64,000 nt of DNA from Halorubrum trapanicum (GTDB lineage: Archaea; Halobacteriota; Halobacteria; Halobacteriales; Haloferacaceae), in assembly GCF_002355655.1 (NCBI RefSeq), contig NZ_AP017569.1, positions 2,232,001 through 2,296,000 on the forward strand. Reading direction: 5' to 3'. This document shows, in pieces, positions 1-8,652 of this stretch. Each line of letters opens with the position of its first letter. The first letter of the stretch is position 1. The position numbers and the translations under genes were made by a program. The notes under the pieces were generated by a model that ran no database searches, had not been told where the DNA came from, and worked only from the letters and a program-made list of their open reading frames with translations.

Positions 1-681
1 GGCCTCGACCGTCTCGATCTCGTCTTCGTTCTCGCTGGCGTGAGTGTGGATCGTCACGCCGTCGTACCGGTCGGCCAGCTCGCGGCAGCCGCGCAGGCAG
101 GCCTCCGTGCAGGTGACGGCGAACCGCGGGGTGACGGCGTAGCGGACGCGGCCGTCGGCGGCGCCGTGGTACTCCCGGATGAGTTCCTCGCTCTCCGCGA
201 GCGCGGCGTCGGTCTCCTCGATGAGCCCGTCGGGCGAGTCCTTGTCCATCAGCACCTTCCCCAGCCGCGCGCGGATCCCGGTCTCGATCGCGGCCTCGAA
301 CGCCTCGTCGGCGTGGTTCACCGAGAGGTGGTCGACGACCGTCGTCGTCCCCGATTCGAGACACTCCAGGTAGCCCAGCTCGGCGGCCGCCCGAGTCGCC
401 TCGGCGTCCATCGCCGCCTCCATCGGGAGCACGGCGTCGAACAGCCAGTCGAGGAGGGCGTCGTCGTCGGCGATCCCCCGCCCCAGCGACTGGACGGAGT
501 GGACGTGGCCGCCGACGAGCCCGGGCGCGACGATGTCGAACGCGCGCCGCTCGTGGTCGGGGTAGCGGTCACGGAGTGCGGCCTCCTCGCCGACCGCGGC
601 GATCGTGTTCCCCTCGACGACGACGGCGCCGTCGGGGATGACGGTCTCGGAGTCGGCGACGACGGTTCCGGCTATCAGCAT
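1..681 (-). CDS. Amidohydrolase family protein (nucleoside/SAH deaminase-like), C-terminus cut by window edge
   Basis: The 227 visible codons run from an ATG at 681 off the left edge, so the C-terminal half is missing. The N-terminus has the small beta-sandwich start typical of metal-dependent amidohydrolases (MLIAGTVV). The metal-binding H-x-H follows in GLVGGHVHSVQSLGRG, and the sequence continues with the helix-rich DWLFDAVLPMEAAM stretch and a later IHTHASE segment that would carry the next metal His. This pattern fits the S-adenosylhomocysteine / 5'-deoxyadenosine deaminase and chlorohydrolase branch. The family hydrolytically deaminates purine nucleosides or related heterocycles in the cytoplasm. 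The substrate cannot be told from this fragment. Repeat copy 1 lies upstream. Confidence 0.8.
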   Translation of the reverse strand, partial: MLIAGTVVADSETVIPDGAVVVEGNTIAAVGEEAALRDRYPDHERRAFDIVAPGLVGGHVHSVQSLGRGIADDDALLDWLFDAVLPMEAAMDAEATRAAAELGYLECLESGTTTVVDHLSVNHADEAFEAAIETGIRARLGKVLMDKDSPDGLIEETDAALAESEELIREYHGAADGRVRYAVTPRFAVTCTEACLRGCRELADRYDGVTIHTHASENEDEIETVEA

Positions 682-840
682 GTCCGTCCGTTCCTGACGG
701 TCGACCGGTAAGAGGCTGTCCGTTCGCGACCCCCCGATCCCGTCCGTTCGGGACTGCCGGGCGATCGGATGTCGAGACGGCGGATCAGCCCACCGACGGC
801 GACGCGATATTTAAATGAGGGTGAGCAGTCACTGTAATCG

Positions 841-1144
841 CTTATAAAAGGCGGTGCGGTGGCGCGTGCCTGCGAGCGGCCGCCCGTGGCGGCCGCGAGA
901 CAGCACGCGCGAGGGACGCGGCGACCGGAGCGAAGCGGAGGGAGCCGCGAGGCTGGGGAGGCGCGAGGTGCTGTGCGGTGCGGGGCGGGACTCAAAGGGG
1001 CAGTCGCGAGGGCGGCGCAGGCGACGCAAGCACCGGAAGGAGCGAACGCAGTGAGCGACTGAGGAGCGCAGCGAGCGTGCGCCGCCCTCGCGACTGGGGC
1101 TTTGGCGGTGTTCGTCGCCGATCCGTGGACGACGATTTATAAAT
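841..1144 (+). repeat. TATA-bounded structured intergenic element, copy 1
   Basis: First of seven related copies, in the orientation used here as forward. It opens with CTTATAAAAG and closes with ATTTATAAAT (1135-1144). Stem C pairs 1001-1019 with 1078-1096 without mismatch over 19 bp; just outside it the strands read GGGG/GGGC and then AAAC/TTTG. Blocks shared with the other copies include GGGACTCAAAGGGGCAG and ACTGGGGCTTTGG. An outer stem pairs GCGCGTGC with GCACGCGC around a GCGGCCGCC/GGCGGCCGC hairpin. It lies 25 nt beyond the stop codon of the CBS gene and upstream of the amidohydrolase gene. No credible gene lies inside. The rest of the gap, 682-840, shows nothing clear. Confidence 0.85.
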
Positions 1145-1169
1145 AGCTCTTAGAACGACCCGATCCGTC

Positions 1170-1670
1170 CTATTCTAGTCGGCGGTCGCGGAACGCTCGA
1201 ATCACGTCCTGCCGGGCGATGATCCCGACGAGGCGCCCGTCCTCATCAACCACAGGAACGCGATTAATATCCGGGTCGTCGCCGACGAGCAGGTCGAGCA
1301 CGGCGTCGACGTCGGCGTCCGGCGTCACCGTCGCCACCTCGGTGCTCATCACCTCGGAGATGGGGCGGTCCGCGTTGCGGATCAGGTCGACGCCGAGGTC
1401 GATGTCCGCCCACGGTCGCTTCACCTGATAGGAGAGCGTGTCCACGAACGGAGGGAGGCCGATGGGGATCCACAGCGTCTCGTCCTCGGGCTCGAACAGG
1501 TCGACGAGGTCGGACTCCGTGACGACCCCGATCACCCGCTCGTCGCCGTCGACGACCGGGAAGCCGCTGAACTCGTAGCGGGCGAACCGCTTGAACACGT
1601 CGGCGACGTCGTCGTCCGGCGAGACCGTCTTCACGTCCGGTTCCATCAGGTCGCGGGCGGTCAGCGTCAT
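1170..1670 (-). CDS. Paired CBS-domain protein
   Basis: A 166-aa cytoplasmic protein made almost only of two CBS domains, roughly residues 5-70 and 95-160. The repeated hallmarks are visible: ARDLMEPDVKTVSPDD and EVMSTEVATVTPDAD begin the domains, while GFPVVDGDERVIGVVTESDL and RVPVVDEDGRLVGIIARQDV end them. CBS pairs bind adenine nucleotides and act as energy or ionic-strength sensors. No catalytic or channel domain is fused, so it is probably a stand-alone regulatory module whose partner is unknown. The ATG at 1670 begins MTLTARDLM directly at the first domain. It reads alone, divergent from the membrane hydrolase gene. Confidence 0.88.
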   Translation of the reverse strand: MTLTARDLMEPDVKTVSPDDDVADVFKRFARYEFSGFPVVDGDERVIGVVTESDLVDLFEPEDETLWIPIGLPPFVDTLSYQVKRPWADIDLGVDLIRNADRPISEVMSTEVATVTPDADVDAVLDLLVGDDPDINRVPVVDEDGRLVGIIARQDVIRAFRDRRLE

Positions 1671-1800
1671 ACCTGACGGTCACGGCGGGAGGCCGTAGGC
1701 GTTTCGCCCCCGGCCCGCCGACGCGACGGAAGTGCGTGCCGACGGGACGGAACTGTACGTCGACGCAACGGACTTAGGGACCGGGCACGCAGTCGCTCAC

Positions 1801-2295
1801 ATGCACCGCAAGGGTCACGTCGGGGCGTCGCTCGTCGTCTACGCTCCGTTCGGGTTCCTCGTCACGGCCCTCGCCTCGATCGAGTTGGGCGCCGTCGGCG
1901 CCGCCGGCGTCGCCTCGCTGGCGATGGTTCCCGACCTCGACATGCGCGTCCCCTTCGTCAAACACCGAGGGATCACCCACACCGTCTGGTTCGCGCTGCT
2001 CGTCGGCGTCGCCTTCGGGGCCGTCGGGCTGGCTGTCGGCCTCCAGACCGGGGCCGTCGAGGCGCTGTTGTTCGGCGGCGTCGCGTTCCTGTTCGGCGCC
2101 GTGACGATCGTCTCGCACCTCCTCGCCGACGCGCTCACGCCGATGGGGATCCGGCCGTACGCGCCCGTGCGAGACACCGAGTACACGTTCGACCTGTTCA
2201 CGGCGGCGAACCCGCTCGCGAACTACGGACTCCTCGGGCTGGGCGGCGTCGTCGTCGCGGTCGCGCTCGTCGCCGGTGAGGCGGTTCCAGTTTAG
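1801..2295 (+). CDS. YdjM/LexA-regulated-type membrane-bound metal-dependent hydrolase
   Basis: A 164-aa integral membrane protein with about four hydrophobic segments. The family pattern is present: MHRKGHVGAS near the N-terminus, VPDLDMRVPFVKHRGITHT in the middle and SHLLADALTPMGIRPYAP near the end. These conserved His and Asp residues line the putative metal site of DUF457/YdjM proteins, which have no firm biochemical role. The start at 1801 is chosen because MHRKGH is the conserved N-terminus; an upstream GTG would add a polar tail of no family character. It reads alone, away from the CBS gene. Confidence 0.82.
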   Translation: MHRKGHVGASLVVYAPFGFLVTALASIELGAVGAAGVASLAMVPDLDMRVPFVKHRGITHTVWFALLVGVAFGAVGLAVGLQTGAVEALLFGGVAFLFGAVTIVSHLLADALTPMGIRPYAPVRDTEYTFDLFTAANPLANYGLLGLGGVVVAVALVAGEAVPV

Positions 2296-2421
2296 AAAGA
2301 TTATCTTCCATCTGGCGCCGCGGAGTGAAATCAGCAGCGAGACGAGTTGTTAGGCCGGTGTTCATCTATGAGAGATTGTCACACAGATTCAAGTAGAGTG
2401 ATAATAATCGTGATTTAACCA

Positions 2422-4062
2422 ATGCGACTGCGGGACCTCGTGGATAAAAACTGGAACAGTTACGAGCAAAAGCGGTTCATCAGGGACGACACGAAAGCAA
2501 AAACGGACGATTTTGATCCGGAGTCGTTCAAACACGACGGGTTCGACGACCGAGAAAAGTACCTAGAGACGTACGTCCCCGCGTTGGCGGATCCGGACCG
2601 CATCCGAACGGAATTGAACGATTTTACCCCGCCTCGACTCACGGCGATCAACGACTCACCGTATCAAGCCCTCGTCATCAGGTATGGAATCCTCCGTCAG
2701 CTCATTCAACAGCCGGACTACAGTATGGAAAAGGCCGATCTGCTGGATGCGGTTCAAAACTGGCAGCGCTCGTTTATCGAGGCGTACGAGCAAGAATCGT
2801 TCGAAGAGACAGACGATCTCCTTCATCTCGCGCAGGCTGCCGTCGACTACCAAAACCAGATCGACGACTCGGAGTTACACATGGTGTACAGCTACTTCGA
2901 ACTCCACAACCGGGCTCAGGACAGTAAACACGAATACTACACGTGGCTGGACTTCTTCAGACGCCTCTCGTCGTTCGGACGCTTCCCGAAGGTCTCTCGA
3001 TCAGACAGCCCCGAACACGCCTTGGATACGATTGAGAAGGGGCTCTGGTCGCTTCAGGAGCAGGCCCTCGTGTACGAGGTGAACGGCGAGTTGACCACGG
3101 AGCTCGTCGGAATCCCAGAGGACTACATCGAGGTTGTCCGAGACTGGCTGTACTACGAGATGTCAGAAGAGAACCTGCTGGCGATGCTCGAAACACTCGA
3201 TGTATTCGACCGACAGTCCGTCTTAATCGACGCTCGTGAGCGGTTCGGGGTAGAGGGGAAGAACTACGGCCGGAACGAAAACCGCCGCGAGAATATCGCT
3301 CAAGCAGGGATATTCCCGAGCGAACTTCTGAAAGAAGTCGTCGACAAAGAAGAGCTAAAAAATATCGTCGACCGTTACGGGCTCGACGCCCACAAGCGGA
3401 AGACGGACGATATGGTGGCTGCGATTATCGAGTACTTCGAGCAGTCGCAGAAGTCGGTCGAGCAGGGAGAGCCGGCAGTCGACCTCTACCTCGATGCGTA
3501 CGAGGAGATCGCCGACGGTGCCGTCAATCAGGTCCCGCCCCAACTCCAAGACTTAGTGGATGCTGATAACGCCGAAGAAAAGCTCGACATCCTCTTCGAG
3601 GAGGCCACTGGAGAGATCTTCCGTGAGGCGTTCAACCTAGAGGGAGTGAACCAACTCGGTCAGAAGGCGACGGGGATGGTCGCTGACGGCGAGATTGAGC
3701 AGGACGGGAAGTGGCTTCTGTGGGACAACAAGCGGCGTCGAGAGAAATTCAAATTGGGAAGCGACACCCGGAGTAAAATCAAGAACTACATCGACACAAA
3801 AGACAAACAGCACGATGTCGAGTGGTTCCTGATCATCGCACCGGACTTCACGGAGCAGGCGGCGATGAACGCCGAGCAACTCGAAATGCAGGTTGGGAAG
3901 GACATCCGACTGGTTCGCGCAGCGGATTTAAAAGAACTCGCAGACCTCTGGAGAGGGGAGTACGCGGATTCGGACCGAGAATTGCCGCTGTCTGTCTTCT
4001 TTGGCTCGGAATTCTTCGACGTCGATAGAGCCGCTAAGTTGCTTGAACTGGAGTTCTCCTGA
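2422..4062 (+). CDS. Orphan nuclease with FokI-like PD-(D/E)XK motif (defence candidate)
   Basis: A 546-aa soluble protein I cannot assign to a named family. Residues 1-390 are mostly helical and charged, with no recognisable domain. Near residue 422 the pattern ADGEIEQDGKWLLWDNKRR appears. This is an Asp (422) followed 13 residues later by D435-N-K437 at the end of a strand, which matches the PD...DxK core of PD-(D/E)XK nucleases and resembles the FokI cleavage domain (PDG...VDTK). The long helical N-terminus would then be the recognition or sensing part. No methyltransferase is adjacent. The gene is less GC-rich than its surroundings and converges on an Mrr-like gene, so horizontal acquisition as a defence gene is likely. 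Function is inferred from the motif only. Confidence 0.6.
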   Translation: MRLRDLVDKNWNSYEQKRFIRDDTKAKTDDFDPESFKHDGFDDREKYLETYVPALADPDRIRTELNDFTPPRLTAINDSPYQALVIRYGILRQLIQQPDYSMEKADLLDAVQNWQRSFIEAYEQESFEETDDLLHLAQAAVDYQNQIDDSELHMVYSYFELHNRAQDSKHEYYTWLDFFRRLSSFGRFPKVSRSDSPEHALDTIEKGLWSLQEQALVYEVNGELTTELVGIPEDYIEVVRDWLYYEMSEENLLAMLETLDVFDRQSVLIDARERFGVEGKNYGRNENRRENIAQAGIFPSELLKEVVDKEELKNIVDRYGLDAHKRKTDDMVAAIIEYFEQSQKSVEQGEPAVDLYLDAYEEIADGAVNQVPPQLQDLVDADNAEEKLDILFEEATGEIFREAFNLEGVNQLGQKATGMVADGEIEQDGKWLLWDNKRRREKFKLGSDTRSKIKNYIDTKDKQHDVEWFLIIAPDFTEQAAMNAEQLEMQVGKDIRLVRAADLKELADLWRGEYADSDRELPLSVFFGSEFFDVDRAAKLLELEFS

Positions 4063-4154
4063 TTCAAAGGGTTGTATCCAGATATCATGTATCAAATATC
4101 TTGGTTACGACGAGACAAGAGGTCCGATCACGATCCACGGGCACACTGCGGAAT

Positions 4155-5432
4155 CTACAGTCCAACGTATTTGCGGCGTTTGTACACGTAGTATGCGAAA
4201 TAAAATACACTCAAAACGACTGCGCCGAGAATTCCTAGGACAATAGATGGGGACCACTCCGCGTCATGCTGTCGGATGTACCCAAGATCTAGTAGTAGAC
4301 CTCCGAGACCGATAAACGGCATCATAAGTACCATTAGAGCGCCTATCGCCGCGATGGCTGACTCTGGAGGAGCAGCCCCAATCAAAAAGATCCCTAGTAC
4401 TGAGGAGACAAACCCGCCAATAGCGACGTAGTGTAGCTTTTCAGAGCGCGATGCAATTTTCTCGATCTTAGATGAAATATTGAACTCAAACGCAGAACCG
4501 GACTCTTCGTTTTTTGCGCCCTTAATGATAACACTGGAAAAGAAGCCGTCTGCTGCCCAAGCGTGATCGAGAACGCCACGTTCGATGATTGCGACGACGT
4601 TTTGGTTCGCATCAGCATCGATCGCAGTTGCTGAAACAAACTCCGTGAGATCGCCAATAAACGCCGTCTCGTCGTTATCTACGTGGATATGCTCTGAGAG
4701 CAGCGCGATTTCAGATTTGCGCTGTTCAAAATCGCGTTTTATATTAATACCGTCGACATCGTCGAAGGCACCGAGTTGCGCAGCCTCCGTCGGGTTGATT
4801 TTCACTTTTGCTTGGGCCTGTTCAAGTGCGCGAGCGCCCCTGTATCTCTGGTCTCGCAGATATTCATCAATGTCACCGTCGATCTTCTGACTCAGCACCT
4901 CTCGCTGTTTGGGAGGGAGGTAGAGCCCGGGACTGTCTGTCGTAGTGTCCGAGCTGGTAGTACCGTGTCCTTCTTTCTGGAGGGGTACCCCTAGATATTC
5001 TTCCACGATATCGTAGGCATCGAATTGGTCGATAATCTGGATGAGGCCGTCCCCATCGATGAGTTTCACGTTGAGATCGTCTGCCCGGTCTTCTGCTGAG
5101 TTGGTGAAGCGACCGGTTGTGACGACAACCGCTTTGTCGACATTCTGTTCTTGATGTTTTAATGCGGCGTACTGCTGAATATCGGGGCCACCAAGAGGAT
5201 TATCACTACTGTACCGCTTGGCCTGAAGTAGGATCTTCTGTGAGTACGGTGTTTGTTTAGTGGCACGAACGTCGACGCCAGCGTCACCGGACTGTTGCTC
5301 TACTTCCGTGGTCCATCCTTGGCGTTCCCACAAGTCCGCGACGAGATGCTCGAAATCAAAGTCATCCATCGCTTGGAGCCGACGTTTGAGAGAACCGGGA
5401 TCCCATGTTTGTGGCTCGTCCGATGCGGTCAT
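4155..5432 (-). CDS. Mrr-type restriction endonuclease with C-terminal membrane anchor
   Basis: A 425-aa protein. Residues 15-160 form an Mrr_cat domain: FDFEHLVADLWERQGW, then SGDAGVDVRA with catalytic Asp54, then ILLQAKRY with Gln70-x-Lys72. This is the PD-(D/E)XK variant that cuts modified or foreign DNA. A middle region of about 170 residues has no family I recognise. The C-terminus has three hydrophobic segments (about 335-420: VAIGGFVSSVLGIFLIG, ALMVLMMPFIGLGGLLL, VLGILGAVVLSVFYFAY) and ends in a basic YKRRKY tail, so the nuclease is probably held on the inner face of the membrane. The start MTASDEP at 5432 is preferred over an ATG nine codons upstream. AT-rich; convergent with the FokI-like gene. 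Confidence 0.8.
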   Translation of the reverse strand: MTASDEPQTWDPGSLKRRLQAMDDFDFEHLVADLWERQGWTTEVEQQSGDAGVDVRATKQTPYSQKILLQAKRYSSDNPLGGPDIQQYAALKHQEQNVDKAVVVTTGRFTNSAEDRADDLNVKLIDGDGLIQIIDQFDAYDIVEEYLGVPLQKEGHGTTSSDTTTDSPGLYLPPKQREVLSQKIDGDIDEYLRDQRYRGARALEQAQAKVKINPTEAAQLGAFDDVDGINIKRDFEQRKSEIALLSEHIHVDNDETAFIGDLTEFVSATAIDADANQNVVAIIERGVLDHAWAADGFFSSVIIKGAKNEESGSAFEFNISSKIEKIASRSEKLHYVAIGGFVSSVLGIFLIGAAPPESAIAAIGALMVLMMPFIGLGGLLLDLGYIRQHDAEWSPSIVLGILGAVVLSVFYFAYYVYKRRKYVGL

Positions 5433-5563
5433 GTTTCCATTCGGTCTACTGCCCAACATAAAACCATGGCTGCGGACTGAGAAAGCGCATTGATCACGAC
5501 AACGCTACTGCTCAAAAACATCGTTAGAGAGTCAACTGCCGGATCTGATAGGGGTATAGAATA

Positions 5564-5717
5564 TGGCCGGGGTGGGCTCCGAACCCACGATCTCCGCATG
5601 TCCCAGGTCCGAGGCTCGGCGGAGCCACGGGAAGGACGCGGACGCTTCCAAGGCGTCACCGCACCGAATCTCCGAACCCTATGAGTGCGGCGCTATGTCC
5701 AGCTAAGCCACCCGGCC
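5564..5717 (-). tRNA. tRNA-Met (CAT), elongator type, with 80-nt intron
   Basis: The acceptor stem GGCCGGG (5711-5717) pairs perfectly with CCCGGCC (5565-5571); the discriminator A is at 5564. The T arm is GTGGG-TTCGGAG-CCCAC, and the anticodon stem CCGCA/TGCGG encloses CTCATAA with anticodon CAT at 5681-5683. The stem closes only if about 80 nt (5600-5679) are removed after position 37, the canonical archaeal site cut by the splicing endonuclease at a bulge-helix-bulge. The exons are 38 and 36 nt. The anticodon stem lacks the three G:C pairs of initiator tRNA, and haloarchaeal elongator tRNA-Met is known to carry an intron. CCA is not encoded. Confidence 0.9.
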
Positions 5718-5920
5718 TCACCTTTTCGTACCGCGATGAGACTCTTTAACCTTCCCATCCGTCGGGAGGTTGTGAACCGATCGCAGATCGCCGCGGGCGG
5801 TCGCTTCGAGCGCCGACGCGAGGGCGGAGACGAACCGGCGCGTGCGCACCGCGGACGCGTTCGACCCGCGCTCGCGGCCGACCCAGCGGATTTATGCCGG
5901 GCGCGGCGTATCCCGGGCGT

Positions 5921-7270
5921 ATGAGCCTCCCCGAACTGCTCGCGGCGACCGTCGGCGACGAGGACGTCGTCGCCGAGGTGCCGCTGGGCGGCGACGATCG
6001 ACTCGCGGTCACGCCCACCCGGACCCTCGTCTTCCGCGGCGACGGGCTCCTCTCCGACGAGTCCGTCGACGAGTACGGCCACGACGTCGAGCGGATCGAG
6101 GTCTCGACGGGCCGCCGCAAGGCGAAGATCACCCTCGGGTACGGCCTCGACGGCGACGAGACGCTCTCGGTCCCCGCCAAGCGCGTCGACGACGTCCTCC
6201 ACCCGGTCCTCGCCGGCGTGCTCTCGGCGAGCGGCGTCACCGGTCCCGGCGAGACGGTCGTGCGCACGTTCCGCTTCTCCGAGCTCACCCTCATCGTCAC
6301 CAGCGAGCGGCTGGTCAAACACGTCGGCTCGGCCGTCTGGGACGCCGACTTCGAGGAGTTCCACTACGCGGACCTCACCGGCCTCGACTTCGAGGAGGGG
6401 ACCGTCGCCACCGCGGTCGTCCTCGTCCACGACGGCCGCTCGGAGCGGTTCAAGGCGCCCAACGAGTCCGCCCGGGCGGTCCGGGAGACGCTCGCCGACG
6501 CGGTGTGCTCGTTCCACGGCGTCGACAGCCTCGAAGAGTTCCGCGTCGCCGCCGCCGAGGCCGAGGAGTCGGCCCCGGACGCGGAGCCGAGCGGGACGAC
6601 CGACTTCGGCGAGGGGCCCGACCCGCTCTCGGCGTCCCCCGCCGCCGACGCGGAGGCCGAGGCCGACGGGCTCGAAACGGAGCCGGACGGCGCGGCCGAC
6701 GCCGCCGATCCGACCGGCGAGCCCGACCCCAGTTCCGCGGCCGACGACGCCGCCGATCCGGGCGCCGCGCCGTCGCAGTCGGCCGAGTCGGTTTCCGAGT
6801 CGTCGGAAGCCGCCGCCGAGTCGTCGGAAGCCGACGACGACGATCCGCTGGGCGCGGACCCCCTCGCAACGGACGCGAGCGTCGGCGACGCGACCGCGGA
6901 CCCCCTCGACGACGCGACCGCGACTGAGTCCGCGTCGACCGACGAGGGGATCGAACGGGAAGCCGACGAAGAGCCCGCGTCGACGGTCGACGCCGAGGCG
7001 CTCGCGGCGGACGCGGCGGTGACCGACTCGACGACCGGAGACCCCGCTGCCGACGCCGACCCCGTCGCCCCCGAGGCCGACGCCGACGGCCCCGTTCCCG
7101 GGGACGACGCGTTCGACGGGTCGCCGTTCGAGAGCGCCGGCGTCGAGGACGCCGACCTCGCGAGCGAGGTCGCCGCGCTGCGGCGTACCGTCGAGGCGCA
7201 GTCCGAGCGCCTCGACCGGCAGTCGGCGCTCATCGAACAGCTGATCGAGGAGCTTCGCCGAGGTCGGTGA
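5921..7270 (+). CDS. Conserved haloarchaeal protein with acidic low-complexity linker and C-terminal coiled coil
   Basis: 449 aa. Residues 1-215 form a folded beta-rich region containing two similar segments (LAVTPTRTLVFRGDGLL and LTLIVTSERLVKHVGS), each followed by a DY.../D-containing strand, like a duplicated PH-like fold. I recognise this N-terminal region as common in haloarchaea but without known function. Residues 220-410 are an Asp/Glu/Ala/Ser-rich disordered linker. Residues 415-449 (ALRRTVEAQSERLDRQS onward) are a heptad-pattern coiled coil, probably for oligomerisation. The start MSLPELL at 5921 is chosen because TTTATG lies about 30 nt upstream (5890-5896), giving a leaderless transcript. 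An upstream in-frame ATG lies inside that box. Confidence 0.75.
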   Translation: MSLPELLAATVGDEDVVAEVPLGGDDRLAVTPTRTLVFRGDGLLSDESVDEYGHDVERIEVSTGRRKAKITLGYGLDGDETLSVPAKRVDDVLHPVLAGVLSASGVTGPGETVVRTFRFSELTLIVTSERLVKHVGSAVWDADFEEFHYADLTGLDFEEGTVATAVVLVHDGRSERFKAPNESARAVRETLADAVCSFHGVDSLEEFRVAAAEAEESAPDAEPSGTTDFGEGPDPLSASPAADAEAEADGLETEPDGAADAADPTGEPDPSSAADDAADPGAAPSQSAESVSESSEAAAESSEADDDDPLGADPLATDASVGDATADPLDDATATESASTDEGIEREADEEPASTVDAEALAADAAVTDSTTGDPAADADPVAPEADADGPVPGDDAFDGSPFESAGVEDADLASEVAALRRTVEAQSERLDRQSALIEQLIEELRRGR

Positions 7271-7376
7271 CGGAGCCTCTCGTCCCTGCGGCCCACTCCC
7301 CGGGAACGGCCGGTCCGATTCTCTCGGCTGAAACTCGCGTCGGATCCGTTATCCGACCGGCGGCGAACCATCGACC

Positions 7377-8612
7377 GTGATCAGCGGACTCGGCGCCCGT
7401 GCCGGCGCGGTGTTGAGCGATGTCTCCAGCACGCAGGGCCGGCTGGCGGTCACCGCCGCCATCGCTCTCCTGACGCTCGCGGTCGGGTGGCTACTGTTAC
7501 CGAAGGCCGTCCGCGCCGGCGAGCGGACCGCCTCGAGCTGGGTCGAGCGGCTCGTCGACGAGCGCCTGGCGGAGTCGACCGAGGGCGCGGTCGAGACGCT
7601 CCGAGACGGCGTCCCGTCGTCGTTCATCCTGCGGCTCGCGGTCGGGTTCCTCCAGATCGCCTTGTTCGCGCTCGCGGGCGTCGCCGTGCTGACGCTGTGG
7701 GGACGGTTCGGACTCGTGGTCGCGGTGTTGCCCGTCGCGGAGAACGCGCTCACGGTCGGCACGCAGGTCGTCGTCTCGGCGGTGTTGCTCGGCGGCGTCT
7801 ACGTCGTCAGCGACGTGATAGAGACGTACGTCGCCGACCTGTCGGCCGACAGCGACCGGATAACCGCCCACCAAGAACAGCTCCTCACCCGGCTCGCGCA
7901 GGTCGGATTGCTCCTGCTCGCCGGCATCACCGTCCTCGGTGTCTGGGGCGTGAACCTCGGCGGCCTCCTCGTCGGCGCGGGCTTCCTCGGCATCGTCCTC
8001 GGGATGGCGGCCCGACAGACGCTGGGCTCGCTCCTCGCGGGCTTCGTGCTGATGTTCTCGCGGCCGTTCGAGATCGGCGACTGGGTGGAGATCGGCAGCG
8101 AGGAGGGGTTCGTCACCGACATCACGATCATGAACACCCACATGCGTAACTTCGACGGGGAGTACGTCGTGGTGCCGAACGACCTCGTCGCCAACCAGGC
8201 GATCACGAACCGGAGCCGCGAGGGCCGCCTCCGGATCCACATGGAGGTCGGGATCGGCTACGACGACGACCCCGACGAGGCGGCCGGGATCGCAGAGGAC
8301 GTCCTCTCCGGGATCGACACGATCGCGAACAACCCCGAGCCGTACGCGATCCCGTCGGGGTTCGGCGACTCCGCGATCCTCCTCGACCTCCGGTTCTGGA
8401 TCGACCCGCCGACCCCGCAGGCGCGGTGGCGCTCGAAGGCGACCGCGGTCGAGGAGATCCAAGAGCGCTTCGCCGACGCCGGCATCTCGATCCCGTACCC
8501 GCAGCGGACGGTCTCGTATCCGCCCGAGACGGCGGAAACGGACGAGACCGTCGAGCGCGTCGAGCGGGCCGACGAGCCGGCCGACGGCCGGCCGCGGGAC
8601 GGCTCGGTGTGA
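7377..8612 (+). CDS. MscS-family small-conductance mechanosensitive channel
   Basis: 411 aa with five predicted membrane segments before the pore helix. The MscS pore signature is clear: GLLVGAGFLGIVLGMAARQT, Gly/Ala-rich for tight packing of TM3, followed by SLLAGFVLMFSRPFEIGDWV and the beta domain with VVVPNDLVANQAITNRS. The channel opens under membrane tension and releases solutes during hypo-osmotic shock. The start is GTG (7377). An amphipathic segment between TM1 and TM2 (VDERLAESTEGAVETLRDGV) may face the cytoplasm. A polar acidic tail follows residue 385. It is co-directional with the upstream gene but 106 nt away. Confidence 0.9.
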   Translation: MISGLGARAGAVLSDVSSTQGRLAVTAAIALLTLAVGWLLLPKAVRAGERTASSWVERLVDERLAESTEGAVETLRDGVPSSFILRLAVGFLQIALFALAGVAVLTLWGRFGLVVAVLPVAENALTVGTQVVVSAVLLGGVYVVSDVIETYVADLSADSDRITAHQEQLLTRLAQVGLLLLAGITVLGVWGVNLGGLLVGAGFLGIVLGMAARQTLGSLLAGFVLMFSRPFEIGDWVEIGSEEGFVTDITIMNTHMRNFDGEYVVVPNDLVANQAITNRSREGRLRIHMEVGIGYDDDPDEAAGIAEDVLSGIDTIANNPEPYAIPSGFGDSAILLDLRFWIDPPTPQARWRSKATAVEEIQERFADAGISIPYPQRTVSYPPETAETDETVERVERADEPADGRPRDGSV

Positions 8613-8652
8613 GAGCGTCCGGCGCTCGTCGGACCGCGGTCCGCGGCCGCGC

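Noticed and set aside
854..1062. Short open frames inside repeat copy 1, and similar ones in the other six copies
   Set aside because: They are Arg/Gly-rich, differ between copies, and follow the GC-rich repeat rather than any conserved protein.
2350..2370. Possible duplicated tRNA-Met 3' end at the far side of the nuclease patch
   Set aside because: Only a GGCCGG hexamer matches; too short to be an attachment site, and no integrase is present.
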